Assembly: GCA_023935145.1 (NCBI GenBank)
Contig: CM043699.1
Location: 107,660,036-107,724,035 of the forward strand
Length of the DNA: 64,000 bases
Source of the DNA: Bretschneidera sinensis
Lineage: Eukaryota; Streptophyta; Magnoliopsida; Brassicales; Akaniaceae
Direction of reading: 5' to 3'
Part shown: positions 21,540 to 33,635 of the stretch, piece by piece
Layout of the letters: every line of letters starts with the position of its first letter
Numbering within the stretch: position 1 is the stretch's first letter
Notes under the pieces: generated by a model
Database searches by the model: none
Seen by the model: the letters and a program-made list of their open reading frames with translations, nothing else
What the model was told of the DNA's origin: nothing
Made by a program: the position numbers and the translations under genes

Positions 21540-21895
21540 TACCACACATCAACACTATCATCATAACTGTCTCTTTCTGTGAGATTCAATTATCTATAAT
21601 TAAATTCACGATAATACATCACACCTTAGCATTTCAATAATATTTTCATCATAACTGTCTCTTTCTGTGAGACTCAATCATCTATAATTATATTCACGAT
21701 GGTACATCACACCTCAACATTTCAATAATATTTTTATTTTGTGAGACTCAATCATCTATAATTATATTCACGATGATACATCACACCTCATCATTTCAAT
21801 AATATTTTCATCATAACTGTCTCTTTCTGTGAGACTCAATCATCTATAATTATATTCACGATGATACATCACACCTCATCATTTCAATAATGCAG
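21540..21895. repeat. Tandem array of about 95-bp units inside the LTR of D
   Basis: Four units, one with an internal deletion near 21735, each containing CTGTGAGACTCAATCATC and CACGATGATACATCACACC. The right LTR has a matching array at 28265-28605, where element E inserted in the last unit. Confidence 0.85.
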
Positions 21896-21975
21896 CAATA
21901 ATTAAAATAGATGCAAATGTATGAATGATTATGATGGGAACGTCTTCCCACCTGTCGACAGGTTATTATTATCTT

Positions 21976-22187
21976 AGACCGACGACTTCCTGGTTCTTTC
22001 ATTCTCATTTAGACCGGCTGCCTTCCTAGTTCTTTCAATCTCATATGACCGACTGCCTTCCCAGTTCTTTCATTTTCATTAGACCCGCTGCCTTCCTGGT
22101 TCTTTCATTTTCATTAGACCAGTTGTCTTCCCGGTTCTTTCATTTTTTATTAGACCGGTTGCCTTCCCGGTTCTTTCCTTTTCATTT
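21976..22187. repeat. Minisatellite of about 35-bp units in the LTR of D
   Basis: About six imperfect units of the type GACCGGTTGCCTTCCCGG followed by TTCTTTCATTTTCATTA. The matching array in the right LTR is 35205-35419. Confidence 0.85.
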
Positions 22188-23519
22188 AATGTATATGCAG
22201 ATGAACAATGATATGAAATATCCATATCAACGGGAATATAAAACAATATATAAATTCAACACACTTAAATTGACTATCCTGATTATTCTCAAATTTATAT
22301 AACAAAAATTCCACTAAATTCCTCTCATCCCAAATCACATCAAATCATCATGATTTTTATCAAATTATATAAAATTCCACTAAATCCCTCTCATCCCAAA
22401 TTCACATCAAACCATCTATTAAAGCTTGACAAGACCCACAAAAATTAATCTCCTCAAAATTTGTATCAAAACATCAATATAACTCAATAAGAATTTCACT
22501 TATCGTTTTATTATTAAATCAACTTATTATCCCAAAAATATTATTTTTCTCCTAACAATTTTTCTACATGTCCAAAATTCATATCATAAATATCAACCAA
22601 ATCTTTATCTATCACCACAACATAAGCTAATAATTTATTTTACTATTATCACTAAATTTTTCGTTTTTATTTGGACTACTTAAAGTAAATCCAACTTACC
22701 ACGTAGCTCTTAAAGCTACCCGTAGATCACCTCCTTGTCTTTCCTGTTTCTCTAAAAAAAATTCCCTAGTTGTAGCTCGTTAACACCTGACATCATATTT
22801 ATATAAATTTTTCAACTTATTCTTCAATTCGATATAAACCACACACTTCGAAAGTTCCCACTTTGAACTTAGGGAAACTTTATAAATGTCAAAAATTCAA
22901 AAATAAACACTATAATATTATCTTCTGCTTTTCTGATAGCTATTCTTGATTCTCTATGAAATTCCGCAGAAAACTTCTTCAAAATTTTGCTCTTCCAAAA
23001 TTTCTTTAAGTCCCCAAATATTTAGAGAAAAAGAGAGATTGAAAGAGAGTATGTGAAATCTGTAAACAGATTTCACATAAGCATATATATATACAAGCCT
23101 CGCTACACAAAAATTTCTGCAGCCTCAATCATCTGTCTTTAACCCCCCTGCACATTCTACATTGTCTCTACATTTCATGAAACATGCAAGACTTGCAGAG
23201 TTTCATTTGAAACTCTGTCTTTCCTTTGTTTTGCATGGCAGCAGGTGCTGTCACCTACTGCCAACTTTTGTTGACTTTTTTTTTTTTAGAAAAAAATAAT
23301 TAATTAATTTTTTTATTTTCTTTTCTTGCTTCTGGACATTTAGGTCCAAAGTTTTTTTTTTTTTACTGCTTTTCTTTTAATGACGTCCACATCCCGAAAT
23401 TTTTTTTAAAGAATTATTTTAGTTAATGCTTAGTCTTTTGCGTAACTATATTATTTTAATTTCATGCCAAATTTATTAAATTACTTATTTATCCTTACTT
23501 TACGAAAATGGATATTACA

Positions 23520-26500
23520 ATTCTACCCACCTTACAAAAATTTTGTCCTCGAAATTTCTTTACCTTACTCCAGAAACAAATGTAAATAATACTTCTTCAT
23601 ACTTTTCTTATGCTTTTACGAAATCTCTTCAACATCCTTATTCCGCCATCGAACTTTAAACTAGTGAAATTATTCTATTACACAGGACTTGCTCTTTTTG
23701 TCTAAAATTTTCACTGGTACTTGTATATAAGCCCAATCTTTCTGAATTTCTATAACTTAGCTCGAAATATCATGTAAACACTTTCTTAAAAGTGAAACAT
23801 GAAATACATTATATAAATATTTTAATTCTGAAGGCAAATCCAGGTTACTCATAACTAATCCAATTTTCTCAACCTCATAGGGTCCCACATATCTCGGATT
23901 CAGGTTTCTTTTTCTGTTTAAATCTCAATACACCTTTTCATTGAGATATTTTTCAATACACCCAAATCACCTATTTGAGACTCAAGAGGTCTACTTTAGG
24001 CTTTTTTTTTCCTAACAAATTTGATCCTCTCAATTGTTAGCTCAATAATTGATAAATCGGATATATTTTTCTCTTCCATTTCTTCCCAACATAAATGAAT
24101 TCTACACCTTCGACCATACAATGCCTTAATTGGTGCCATCCTAATATTAGTTTGCTTATGATTATTATCAGCAATTTCAATTGATGGCATGTAAGCATCC
24201 TACCTTACTGAGAAATTCATAATATATCTTCTAGTACTCTAATAATTCTTTCTATCAACTATATCCCTCTTCAATCTTGACCATCAGAAAAATTCTATTT
24301 CAATTATGTATATATCTTATTGTTACTTGATTACATCAAATCTACTTCATTATGTGCCTCCCTCCTTATCTCTTTTCACAGCTCTGCGTTATTAGAAACA
24401 CCATTTCTATCCAGGATACCATCACTTCCAATTTGAACTTATTTTACTTTCTAGTAAGCACTCAATACTTAATCTTTTCTATCTTTTCATTTATACCTTG
24501 CATCTCTAAAGCATTTTACTATGGATGACTGTACAACTATATTCTTTATCCATGATCATCTACCACTGATATTCAACTTTATTCTCATTTCTCTAAATCC
24601 ATCATCAATTTCACATCAGGCTCCCACGAGCAGTTAACTTTCTTGTAGACTTTCTACTCAATGTATTAACTATCACCTTCACGTTTTATAAATGATAGTG
24701 AATTATACAATCATCGTTACTAATCAACTTCATCTACCATCTCTGCCTCCAATTCAACTCCTTCTGGGTAGGTAAGTATGTCAAACTCTTATAATTCATG
24801 AATATCTTACAAGTAGCTCCATATTGATGATGTCTTCAATCTTTAAAGCAAACACTACAACAGTCAACTCTAAGTCATGAGTGTGGAAACTGCTGTTATA
24901 AATCCTCAATTTCTTAGAAGTATGGGCCACAGCTTTTCGATGCTACACATATCCCAATCATTGATGTGATGTATCACTATACACCACAAATCCTTCATCA
25001 CCAGAAGGAAAACACCAATACTGGAGCTGGAGTCAATGTCTCATTTTTAGTAATTGTAAATTTTTCTCATACTTTCTTCACCATACAAATCTTACTTTTT
25101 CCCTGGTAAGTCTTTTCAACCGTATTTTAATAATAAAAATTTCTAAGAGGATCTTCTATAATAGCCCGCTAATCCCAAGAAGATTCTAATCTCAGTCACA
25201 TTTATTGGTCTTGCCCAACTTAACATTGTCTCGAACTTTTGTAAATCAACTGCTATCCATTTCCCGATATTACATTTCCAAGAAAGTTATTTCATTCAAT
25301 CAACACCCACAATTAGAGAACTTTGTATCTAATTTTTCTTTCCTCAAAATCTCCAACACATTGTCTAATTGTTTCACATGTTGTTTTTTTTTTTTCCTTC
25401 TTAGAATATATCAGAATGTCATTACTGAACATAACTACTAGATTATCGAGAATTTGTTCAGACATTTTATTCATTAAGTCCATGGATGTTTCTGGAACAT
25501 TATCCAGTCCATATGACATCACAAGAAACTTATAACCATAACGTGCCCTAAAAGCAATTTTAGGCACGTCTCTTTCCTTTATCATCAATTGGTGATAACT
25601 TGATCTCAGGTTTATCTTAGAAAACACTCTCACTGCTTGCACTGCTCAAAAATTTATTTATCAAGGGAAAAAGATATTTGTTTTTATTCAACTTTTCGTA
25701 GTCTATACACACTCTTGTCGTTCCATCTTCCTTTTTCATAAACAACATATGGGGCTTACCAAATGCATTAGGTCCGATAAATGGTTTATCCAAAAATTCT
25801 TAAAACTGGTACGTTCAACTCTCTCAATTCAACTGATGTCATTCTATACGGTGCTATAGATATGTATGTTGAACTCAAAATCACATCTATATGAAACTAA
25901 ATCTCCTTACAATGAGACAATCTGGACAACTCTTCATGAAACACATCATGAAAATCTTTCACTACCAAGATTTCTTCTAACTTCCTAATTTCCTTTTTAT
26001 AATCCATTTTGTATACCAAATACTCACATCCTTTCTTCAACCATCTATGAGTAATCAGAGTCAAATAAGATAGTTTGAGAGTATTTTATGTTCTCTCTGA
26101 AATTAAACTCTTCATGTCCATATCTTGAACACTACATTCTTTCTGGATCAATCAACCCAAGTGTAATACGTCGACAACCAATTCATTCTCAAAATTATAT
26201 TATTTTCAAAGATAATAAATCAGTTTCAGATTTTCTATTATTGATACAAATCACACAACCCTTGTAAACCTTTATGATTATCCCTCTATCTCTAGTGAGA
26301 ACTTCAACAAAAATGTTTTGCATCCAAGGACTAATATATACTTCCATAGACTTCATATGAATACTTGATGTAAAAGAATGAGTTGCATCAAGATCAACCA
26401 ACATTGACAAGTCCACCTTCTCCACACATAAAGCATTTTAAATTTTGACAATTCTGGGATAAATATCTCATCAGAATATATTTATAGCAAACTTCTATCT

Positions 26501-27610
26501 CCCAATCATGCATCAGATTACTATTTCTCCTTGGTGGCATACTTACTTCCTCTGCCATGACTTCCAGTTCCCATAACATGTCTCTCAAATTTAAGGGTCC
26601 CACCAATAGTATTTTAAGATACATAAGCATCAGATTATGTTTGCCTCTGACTCTGTACTTTAGTTTTCTGTAACAAGGAATGCCTCATTTGAGGTGGTCT
26701 CTCACCTTGTATACTCATACTACCACTACCTCTATAACCTTTATGTCTAAGCCTCTTTAACCACTTTTTCTCTTTCCCTTAAACTCCATCACATTTCTCT
26801 TAATCTGAAATGATATATCTACCAATCTGACATAATCCATATGCCTCAAATAAATAAAACCTATATCTTGTTGAGCTCTAAATATCTAAGAAAAATATTT
26901 ATCAAAGAAAACCTCTTTAAACTTATTCCAAGTTAAGAATTTAACAACATCTGCACTTACCCTGAGAAGAATATCCTCTCACCATTCCAAAACTTCTCAT
27001 TCTAACTCAAACGAAGCAAAAGCAACCATCTGCCTGTCAGTTATTAGTAAAACACTAACTAATTTCTCAACATGTTTCTCCCAAAACTCAGGCGTAAAAT
27101 GATTCCTAGATCCTTTAAACAACAAGACATTCAACTTAATATATCTAACAATATAATCTTTCTACATCTCATGCGTAAACTCACTTTTCCCCTTTGAACA
27201 TTTATCATTACTGGATTAACAACCTCAGGCACTGTTCTAACATGTTCATCAAGTCAATGCTATAAGCTATCAACTCTATCATCTATTACCTTCACTTTTC
27301 AAGAGTAGGTGCAAGAGTTTATCTTAGCTCATTCTTTCAACTTCAGATTCTCTCATACCTTTACTAATATCATTTATTTTACTAATATCAATCATACTAT
27401 CAACACGTTCCCTTCTAGGAACTACAGATTTAGACTCAACCTTAACTTGTCAAAAATATTAGGAGCCTACCACGCCTTTTTCAATTCAACAACTCTAACT
27501 CTAGATCTAGCGGGTCCACGTGACATCCTCAAACTGTTCATTAAAATATCATTTATTTAATCTTTCACTTTCTTACTTTTTATGCAGTCTATAGAATCAT
27601 AAAACCTAAT
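23520..27610 (-). pseudogene. gag-pol remnant of chromovirus D
   Basis: Reading the minus strand from the right, a gag-like region (about 27560-26640) is full of stops. The protease (26425-26195) has DLDATHSF, where the family has DSGATHSF. RT (25642-25313) has SKINLRSSYHQL and FSNDILIYSK in place of the usual DD pair. The integrase C-terminal tract MAPIKALYGRRCR is near 24130-24090. A chromodomain-like remnant (about 23760-23600) precedes the polypurine tract. Large parts of RT, RNase H and integrase lie between these as unreadable, frameshifted sequence. Several catalytic positions are changed, so this is an old dead copy. Confidence 0.8.
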
Positions 27611-27622
27611 GCTTTAATACCA
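27611..27622 (-). other. Primer binding site of element D (initiator tRNA-Met, decayed)
   Basis: The minus strand reads TGGTATTAAAGC, two bases off TGGTATCAGAGC, four bases from the LTR boundary at 27627. Confidence 0.65.
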
Positions 27623-27626
27623 AAAT

Positions 27627-28605
27627 TGTAACGACCCATCCCGGGTTGGCCACCCTGAAACGGTATCATCACATTTTGAGACTCTCAGCACGACACATAT
27701 ATGCAACAATAAAAATAAATATCACAAAAAGAACTTTACATCAATCCGATCTTTAAGCATTCTATACAACGTAAAATGCATGAAGATTTACAAATAAATT
27801 TTTCGTTTTATTTTCTCATTAGTCTAAGGATGATGACACGTACGCGGCTTACAAAAAATGATTTCTTCTGAACCTCAACTCACCAAACTATTTGCCAAGC
27901 CTGCTACCTGAAAATCATTGTACCATGAGGGTGAGCTTCACAAGCTCAGTGAATTTAATTTACTAAAAGTATTCCAAAATTTCATAGATAGCCCTTTAAT
28001 ATTTAATCTTTTATTTTTTCCACATAACCTGATGACAACTTTCTACTATCATTACACATGTTATACGATTCATTCTCTATCAATATCTTTTTCTCAATCA
28101 TTGTCCATCTTAAGACCATTAAGTATCTCATAATTACCTCGAAATAAGGTTCTCATCATAAAGTCCATCATTTAGATGGTTCTTATCATTCTCTACTTCT
28201 TTCTTACCATATTTGTCTCTCTTTGTGAGACCAAATCATCTATAAACAATTTTAAAATAACATACCACACATCAGCACTATCATCATAACTATCTCTTTC
28301 TATGAGATTCAATCATCTATAATTATATTCACGATAATACATCACACCTCAGCATTTCAATAATATTTTCATCATAGCTGTCTCTTTCTGTGAAACTCAA
28401 TCATCTATAATTATATTCACGATGATACATCACACCTCAGCATTTTAATAATATTTTCATCATAACTGTCTCTTTCTGTGAGACTCAATCATCTATAATT
28501 ATATTCACGATGATACATCACACCTTATCATTTCAATAATATTTTCATCATAACTGTCTCTTTCTGTGAGACTTAATCATCTATAATTATATTCACGATG
28601 ATACA
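27627..28605 (-). repeat. 5' LTR of element D, first part (left of element E)
   Basis: It matches 20910-21850 of the left LTR. It is interrupted at 28605 inside the tandem array by element E and continues at 35098. Confidence 0.92.
28601..28605. repeat. Target site duplication of element E, left copy (ATACA)
   Basis: ATACA on the left and ATAAA (35093-35097) on the right flank element E; one base differs. Removing E restores the 95-bp repeat unit of LTR D. Confidence 0.85.
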
Positions 28606-30065
28606 TGATGAGAGTCATTAAATGCATCTTAACAGTACTTAATTGTTATCATTTTAGGGTTGATCTAGGTTTTAATTGCACTTTTATACGTTAATAACTC
28701 TAAAGTACCATTCTTGGATCATTGATCTACTTCGATACATTTTCAGGTACTTTAAGCTCAAAAGATGAGGAAAAGTTATCATTGCTTGAAGCACAAAGAC
28801 TCGAGGCATACTGGAGTGAAGGAATACTTCTGGAAGGACAAGATAGAGGGCTTAAAAGAGCAACAGCTGCTGCCCGCATTGGAAAGGAGTTTCACTAAAT
28901 TACGAGAATTGCCAGTACAAATCAATCATCTTTGAAAATTAAACTATATTGGTACAAGAAGAACCAGGAGATGAGCCATATATGTTAGAAAGATCCAGAA
29001 TTCTATTTTCTGGATAATTTTACGGTTCGTCAAAAGGATTTTTCTAGAGAAAGTTATGGAAATTTTAGTAGACAAAGGTCAGGCTGTGCGGGCTGTGCGG
29101 GATTTCATCGTGATTTTGGGCTTAAATCCCACATCCCACATCGGTTGGAAAACATATTTCTATATCCCACATCCCACATAAGATGGGAAACACATTGCAC
29201 TCTTGGTATTTGCCTATATAAGACCCACTCCACTTTAGCTTTGGGGATGAATCGGAGCTCATCTGAAATCATCAGAGAGTGACTCCAGAGGGCCTTTAGG
29301 AACAATATGAAAGTATAAATTTGGAGGGTAAGCTGAGGATGATCATTGAGAGGCCGGAGGCAACTCAAGGAAGCATGAGCCCCATGGCTGGCTAGTCTCC
29401 AAGCAAGGTGAAGCGATGAATCCCTAGGTGTAGTTGTTCTTATTTTTCTTTATTTGATTCGGTTGTAGTTGGATATTATTTTCATTAAAAATTGTTATGT
29501 TTTATTCTTAATTTAATTAGTAGATTTATTATTACTCCGGTGATTGCATGCTTCTTTTTCATATAAGTTCAGTCATGCTTTTCTTATGTGTACCTGTTTG
29601 GGTGTGATTGAGTCCGGTAGAACTCTTTTATAGATTTGTCCATTGCTGCGGTATTGTCGTTTAGATGTATTGCCGTCTCTTGATAATTTATAAGTTAGGT
29701 TATGTGTGCTTGAAAGTAAAGGAGATTTCATAACAATTACATTAGGATTTATAAATGTGTTTTAATTGAATATTTGCTGATTGCCTGTTTGGGATGTGAA
29801 ACTTGCAATCGAGATAAAAAAACTGAATCAAGTTAGGATTAGGGCAACGAACCTAGGGAGGATTTTCGGAACCTTGTCGTTTCTTTATTATATCCATCAA
29901 TCATTCACACAATTTCTATAAAATAAACAATTCAGATTCTTTTAATCAATCTTTTATCATTTTTGTTCAAGTTTACACCTTCTTCTGTAATTAACTTGTT
30001 TCCCTGAGGAATCAACACCCCAACGCTGTACTACAAATAACCGCGTTATACTTTAGGCGTAATCA
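28606..30065 (+). repeat. 5' LTR of element E (1460 bp)
   Basis: It begins TGATGAGAGTC and ends GCGTAATCA. An exact USE-like motif ATCCCACATCG is at 29133-29143, a mutated second copy at 29171-29181, and a TATA box starts at 29215. Confidence 0.95.
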
Positions 30066-30070
30066 AATTT

Positions 30071-30088
30071 TGGTGCCATTGCCGGGGA
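30071..30088 (+). other. Primer binding site of element E (tRNA-Asp)
   Basis: Eighteen bases beginning TGGTGCCATTGCC match the complement of the tRNA-Asp 3' end with two mismatches, six bases from the LTR. Confidence 0.85.
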
Positions 30089-30279
30089 AACGCGCTTAAG
30101 TACAAAGAAGATTTTCAACTTTTGACATGACGGTAGAAGAACTGGAAATAGTTTTTATTTTCAGTAGCTTGTAAAGGCAGTATTTTCGTTCCCTCTTTTA
30201 GCTTGCTGTATTAATTTTATTTTATTTTATCTTATTTTTTCTTTTTATAGTAATTTTTTTCATTATTTTGTTACATTGA

Positions 30280-31572
30280 ATGCAAAGACATAGAGATGCT
30301 TGTAGGCCTGTGCTAGAGTCAGAATTCAATTCATTTCTAAATCTTTTATTTGACAGTCCATCCAATCCCGAAAAAATGAGTGAACATGAATATCAACCCC
30401 CTAGGACCCTTTAGGATTACCTCAACTCTACACGCATAGCCACACCATCATGCATCATATTTCCAGCCAATACTCGCCCATTAGAGTTTAAAACAGGGAT
30501 GATACATTTACTCCCTACATTTCATGGCTTGGATAATGAAAACTCATATGTGCACATTAGAGAGTTTGAGGAAGTAGTCGCGACTTTTCATAGTCAAGAC
30601 AAAACCGATGACATTGTGAGGCTTAAGTTCTTTCCTTTCGCTTTGAAGGATAGAGCTAAAAGTTGGCTATACTCACTTAGACCACGATCTATTGGGTCGT
30701 GGACTGAGATGACTCATATTTTTTTTAATAAATATTTTCCCCAATATAAGACAAATGCTTTAAAAAGGCAAATCTCCACCTTTGCACAAAAGGACAGCGA
30801 GACTTTATATCAGTCTTGGGAGAGATTTAAAGAGTTATTGAGTATGTGCACTCACCATGGGTATGAGAGTTGGCGCTTAATGAGCTATTTTTATGAGAGA
30901 TTTACATATAGAGAGCGCCAATTTGTAGAGATGATGTGTAATGGTGAGTTTTTAGAGAAATATCCTGATGAGGTCATAGAATACCTCAATGAGCTTGCTG
31001 AAAAAGCTCACATTTGGACTGGACCTAGTGCTACTGAAAGCACAAATAGGTCACGACCTATAGGGCACTCAAATGGTGGTGGAATTTACCATCTTAGGGA
31101 AGAGGATAACCTTAAGGCCAAGGTTGAGATGCTTACCAAGGAACTAGAGGCATTAAAAACTAAATGCTCAAAGCCAACACACATGGCTAACCATGCCGAA
31201 TCTTTGAAGCCATGTTTTGTGTGTAGCGGGGTAGGTCATCCCGCTCAAGAGTGCCCCACATTTGTTGATATGAGAGGGATATATGAGGAACAATGTAATT
31301 CCTTAGGCATGTACACGAAGCCTTTTATACCCTTCTCTAATACCTATAATCCGGGATGGTGCGATAACCCCACCTTCAGTTGGAAATCTGAAAATCAGCA
31401 GCTTGCACAACCCCCTAGCTCATATTCTACACCATATCATGCATCTTCATCTTCTAGGAGTCCTTTAAAAGACACTTTGCATGCTTTTATTGAGGCACAG
31501 GGTAAGACTAATCAAAGACTTGAATCTTTGATTACGCAGGTTGTTGAAGAACATAAGGAGATAAAGAGCTAA
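30280..31572 (+). pseudogene. gag of element E, one premature stop
   Basis: In-frame ATGs are at 30280, 30376 and 30499. A TAG at 30412-30414 separates the N-terminal tail from the main ORF (30499-31572, 357 codons). The core spans about 30499-30990 (LLPTFHGLDNENSYVHIREF, YQSWERFKELLSMC), followed by a CCHC knuckle CFVCSGVGHPAQEC near 31220-31255 and an Asn-Pro-Gly-Trp tract near 31350. Except for the TAG the gag is long and intact, which is striking when the rest of the polyprotein is missing. The usual Athila gag start region lies upstream of the TAG, so the stop is a lesion rather than the real boundary, unless translation starts at 30499. Confidence 0.87.
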
Positions 31573-31983
31573 GTGTCCAAGTTGATGAGCTACTTGAGTG
31601 TGACTGAGTGAGGTAAGTTCCCTTCTCAATCTTAGTCCACACCCCATGGTCAGTACCTAGCACAAAAGAATTTGAAGGAGGTGAATGCCATTGAGACACT
31701 GAGGGGTAAGTCATTACATATCCCAACAACGAAAAAATCAGAGGATGTGGATGAAAGCCATCAAACACAAGTATACATGATTGACTCATTCATGGAAAAG
31801 GTCAAACATCTTAATCCATTTGAGTCCACCCTCATCCATGACTTCACCAAAGCATACATCGAGTTAGAATTTGCGAATGTTACTGATGACATCCTTGAGG
31901 CCCCCCAAAAGTATAGAAACACCAAATTTGGCAATGAAGCAGTGGCGGATGCATTTAACCTATGTTTTTCAAGGAGGGAATAA
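31573..31983 (+). pseudogene. Linker ORF of element E after gag (pol deleted)
   Basis: The ORF 31672-31983 contains AIETLRGKSL, like the pre-protease tract of A and B, directly followed by a tract with HLNPFESTLI that resembles the post-protease linker of A (near 3100). The protease and all of pol that should separate or follow these tracts are missing. The stop at 31981 sits just before the conserved 3' block. I see no enzyme motif. Confidence 0.65.
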
Positions 31984-31987
31984 GAGT

Positions 31988-33635
31988 GTCTGGCTGAAGA
32001 CATAAAACTTAGAACTTATGGGAAGCAACCCACAACATATCCTTTTATTTTTATTTTATTTTTATTGTCTATTATTATTATCTTGTTGTTTTCCAGTTTT
32101 ACTTTCGTATTTCTTTTTTAGGGACAGAAATACGAAGCAGTTTAAATGGTGGAGCACAATTTTCAGCTTTTGTGCACCTTTGGCTACGAGGGGAGTTTCC
32201 TTTATTCTTTCTTTTACATTGAGGTCAATGCAATTTTTAAGTTGGGGGTGGAGGAAATGCATCTCTTTGTTTCAATATTCTTTATTTTTATACATTTTTT
32301 TCTTTTTCCATTGAACTGCTTGGTGTCATTTTCCCTCTCTTTTTATTTTAAGCATGCTTTGTGGTTGCCTTGGAGTTAATTCACATGTCAATGATATAAA
32401 CTTAATTGAGATAGCAGATAGCATTTAGAATGAGTAAAATTTTGTTTCGGTTTGAAATTAATTTAAAAATCAATCTTCATTTGGTTAGAGACTCTAGTTT
32501 GTGGTAAGATTGTATGATTAGTCTTAAACATTTAGAGAAATTTTATGTGTGATTGTTTTATGAATACTTTTGCGGTCTTGACAAGCTCTAGAACTTACTT
32601 GATAATCACTTGAGGCAAATTCCTAGAATGCACACTACTTAGGATATGATATAGGCCATTTTTGAATCGTTTGAGCCTTCTAAACTTACCATTGCTATAT
32701 TTATCACTAGTCACCCATTTGAGCATTTTCCTTGAAAAGAAAAATTGAGCATTTTTTCTTTCGATAAACCATTTACTTATCTTTATGAGCCTAAAAATAT
32801 TTTATCCTTACATTTTTTTTAAAAAGAACTTAGTTATACATATTTGTTGAGAAGTACTCAAGAGGAGTAAGGATGAAAGTATGAAAAAAAAAATTACTAC
32901 CGTAGCCCAAATATATTAAAGGAGATAAGTTGGGGGTTGTGGAAAAGAAAAGAAAAAAAATGAAAAAGAAAGTGAATGGTTATGTGCCAAAAATAAAAAA
33001 TATAGCAAAGAAACAAGAAAGAAAGAAAAGAAAAAAATGGTGATTTGTTGAAAGAAATGCTCGAAAAATGGTTGAAAGAGTTGGGTATTGAAGTAAGGTT
33101 ATCCAGTGCTTAAAGAGTTGTGTTCAAAACTAAGAGATTAAGTTCTTCTACTTGTTGAATTTTTCTTGTTCTTTCTTAACCTTTACCTTAGCCTAACGTT
33201 ACAAGCTTATTAAAGACCTTTTGATCCAATGTAGTGTGATTTTTCTACAATAGTGGAGAGTGATTTGAAAAGTGAGCCTATGGAGCTTGTTTTTATGATT
33301 GATGTCACGCAATTTATTATGTTTTTAGAGGCCAAGACTTGTATTCATGAATGTTATGCATAAAATCATCCGGGTATTTGGATTAATGGTTTGTGGTAAG
33401 ATGGATGTTAAGAGTCAATAACGATTTTAAGATTGATGTTTGGACTACTTTTGGACTTAGGTGAAATTTAATGATTCTATGTGCCGTATGTTATGTGCAA
33501 TTTTTTAGACAAAAAGTGAATTACTCTTGGTTCAACGCTAGCATTGCTTTACTTTGTTTTTAACTTCTACCATAGAATTCATCTCTTATTTTCGCTTCAA
33601 TTACTAGGGACTAGCAATAAGCTAGTTGGGGGTTG
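31988..33635 (+). other. 3' untranslated region of element E
   Basis: It holds the conserved block (31988-32040, TGGG/CCCA hairpin at 32019-32032), a hairpin CATTGA/TCAATG (32217-32230) followed by AAGTTGGGGGTGG (32239-32251), a further run near 32930, and the terminal hairpin and polypurine tract (33600-33635). The rest is A-rich with no credible gene. Confidence 0.8.

Larger units (their letters stand above)
20910..23519 (-). repeat. 3' LTR of element D (left copy)
   Basis: Plus-strand ends are TGTAATGATCC and GGATATTACA. It contains a tandem array of about 95-bp units (21540-21895), a proline-tract-like minisatellite of about 35-bp units (21976-22187), a perfect 13-bp inverted repeat (23050-23079) and a minus-strand TATA next to it (23083-23092). 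Confidence 0.92.

Noticed and set aside
21540..21895. CRISPR-like regular repeats
   Set aside because: Units of about 95 bp are repeated whole with no unique spacers, in plant LTR sequence.
32018..32379. ORFs of 77-103 codons after the gag region of E
   Set aside because: They are T-rich, overlap each other on both strands and lie over the conserved non-coding 3' region.
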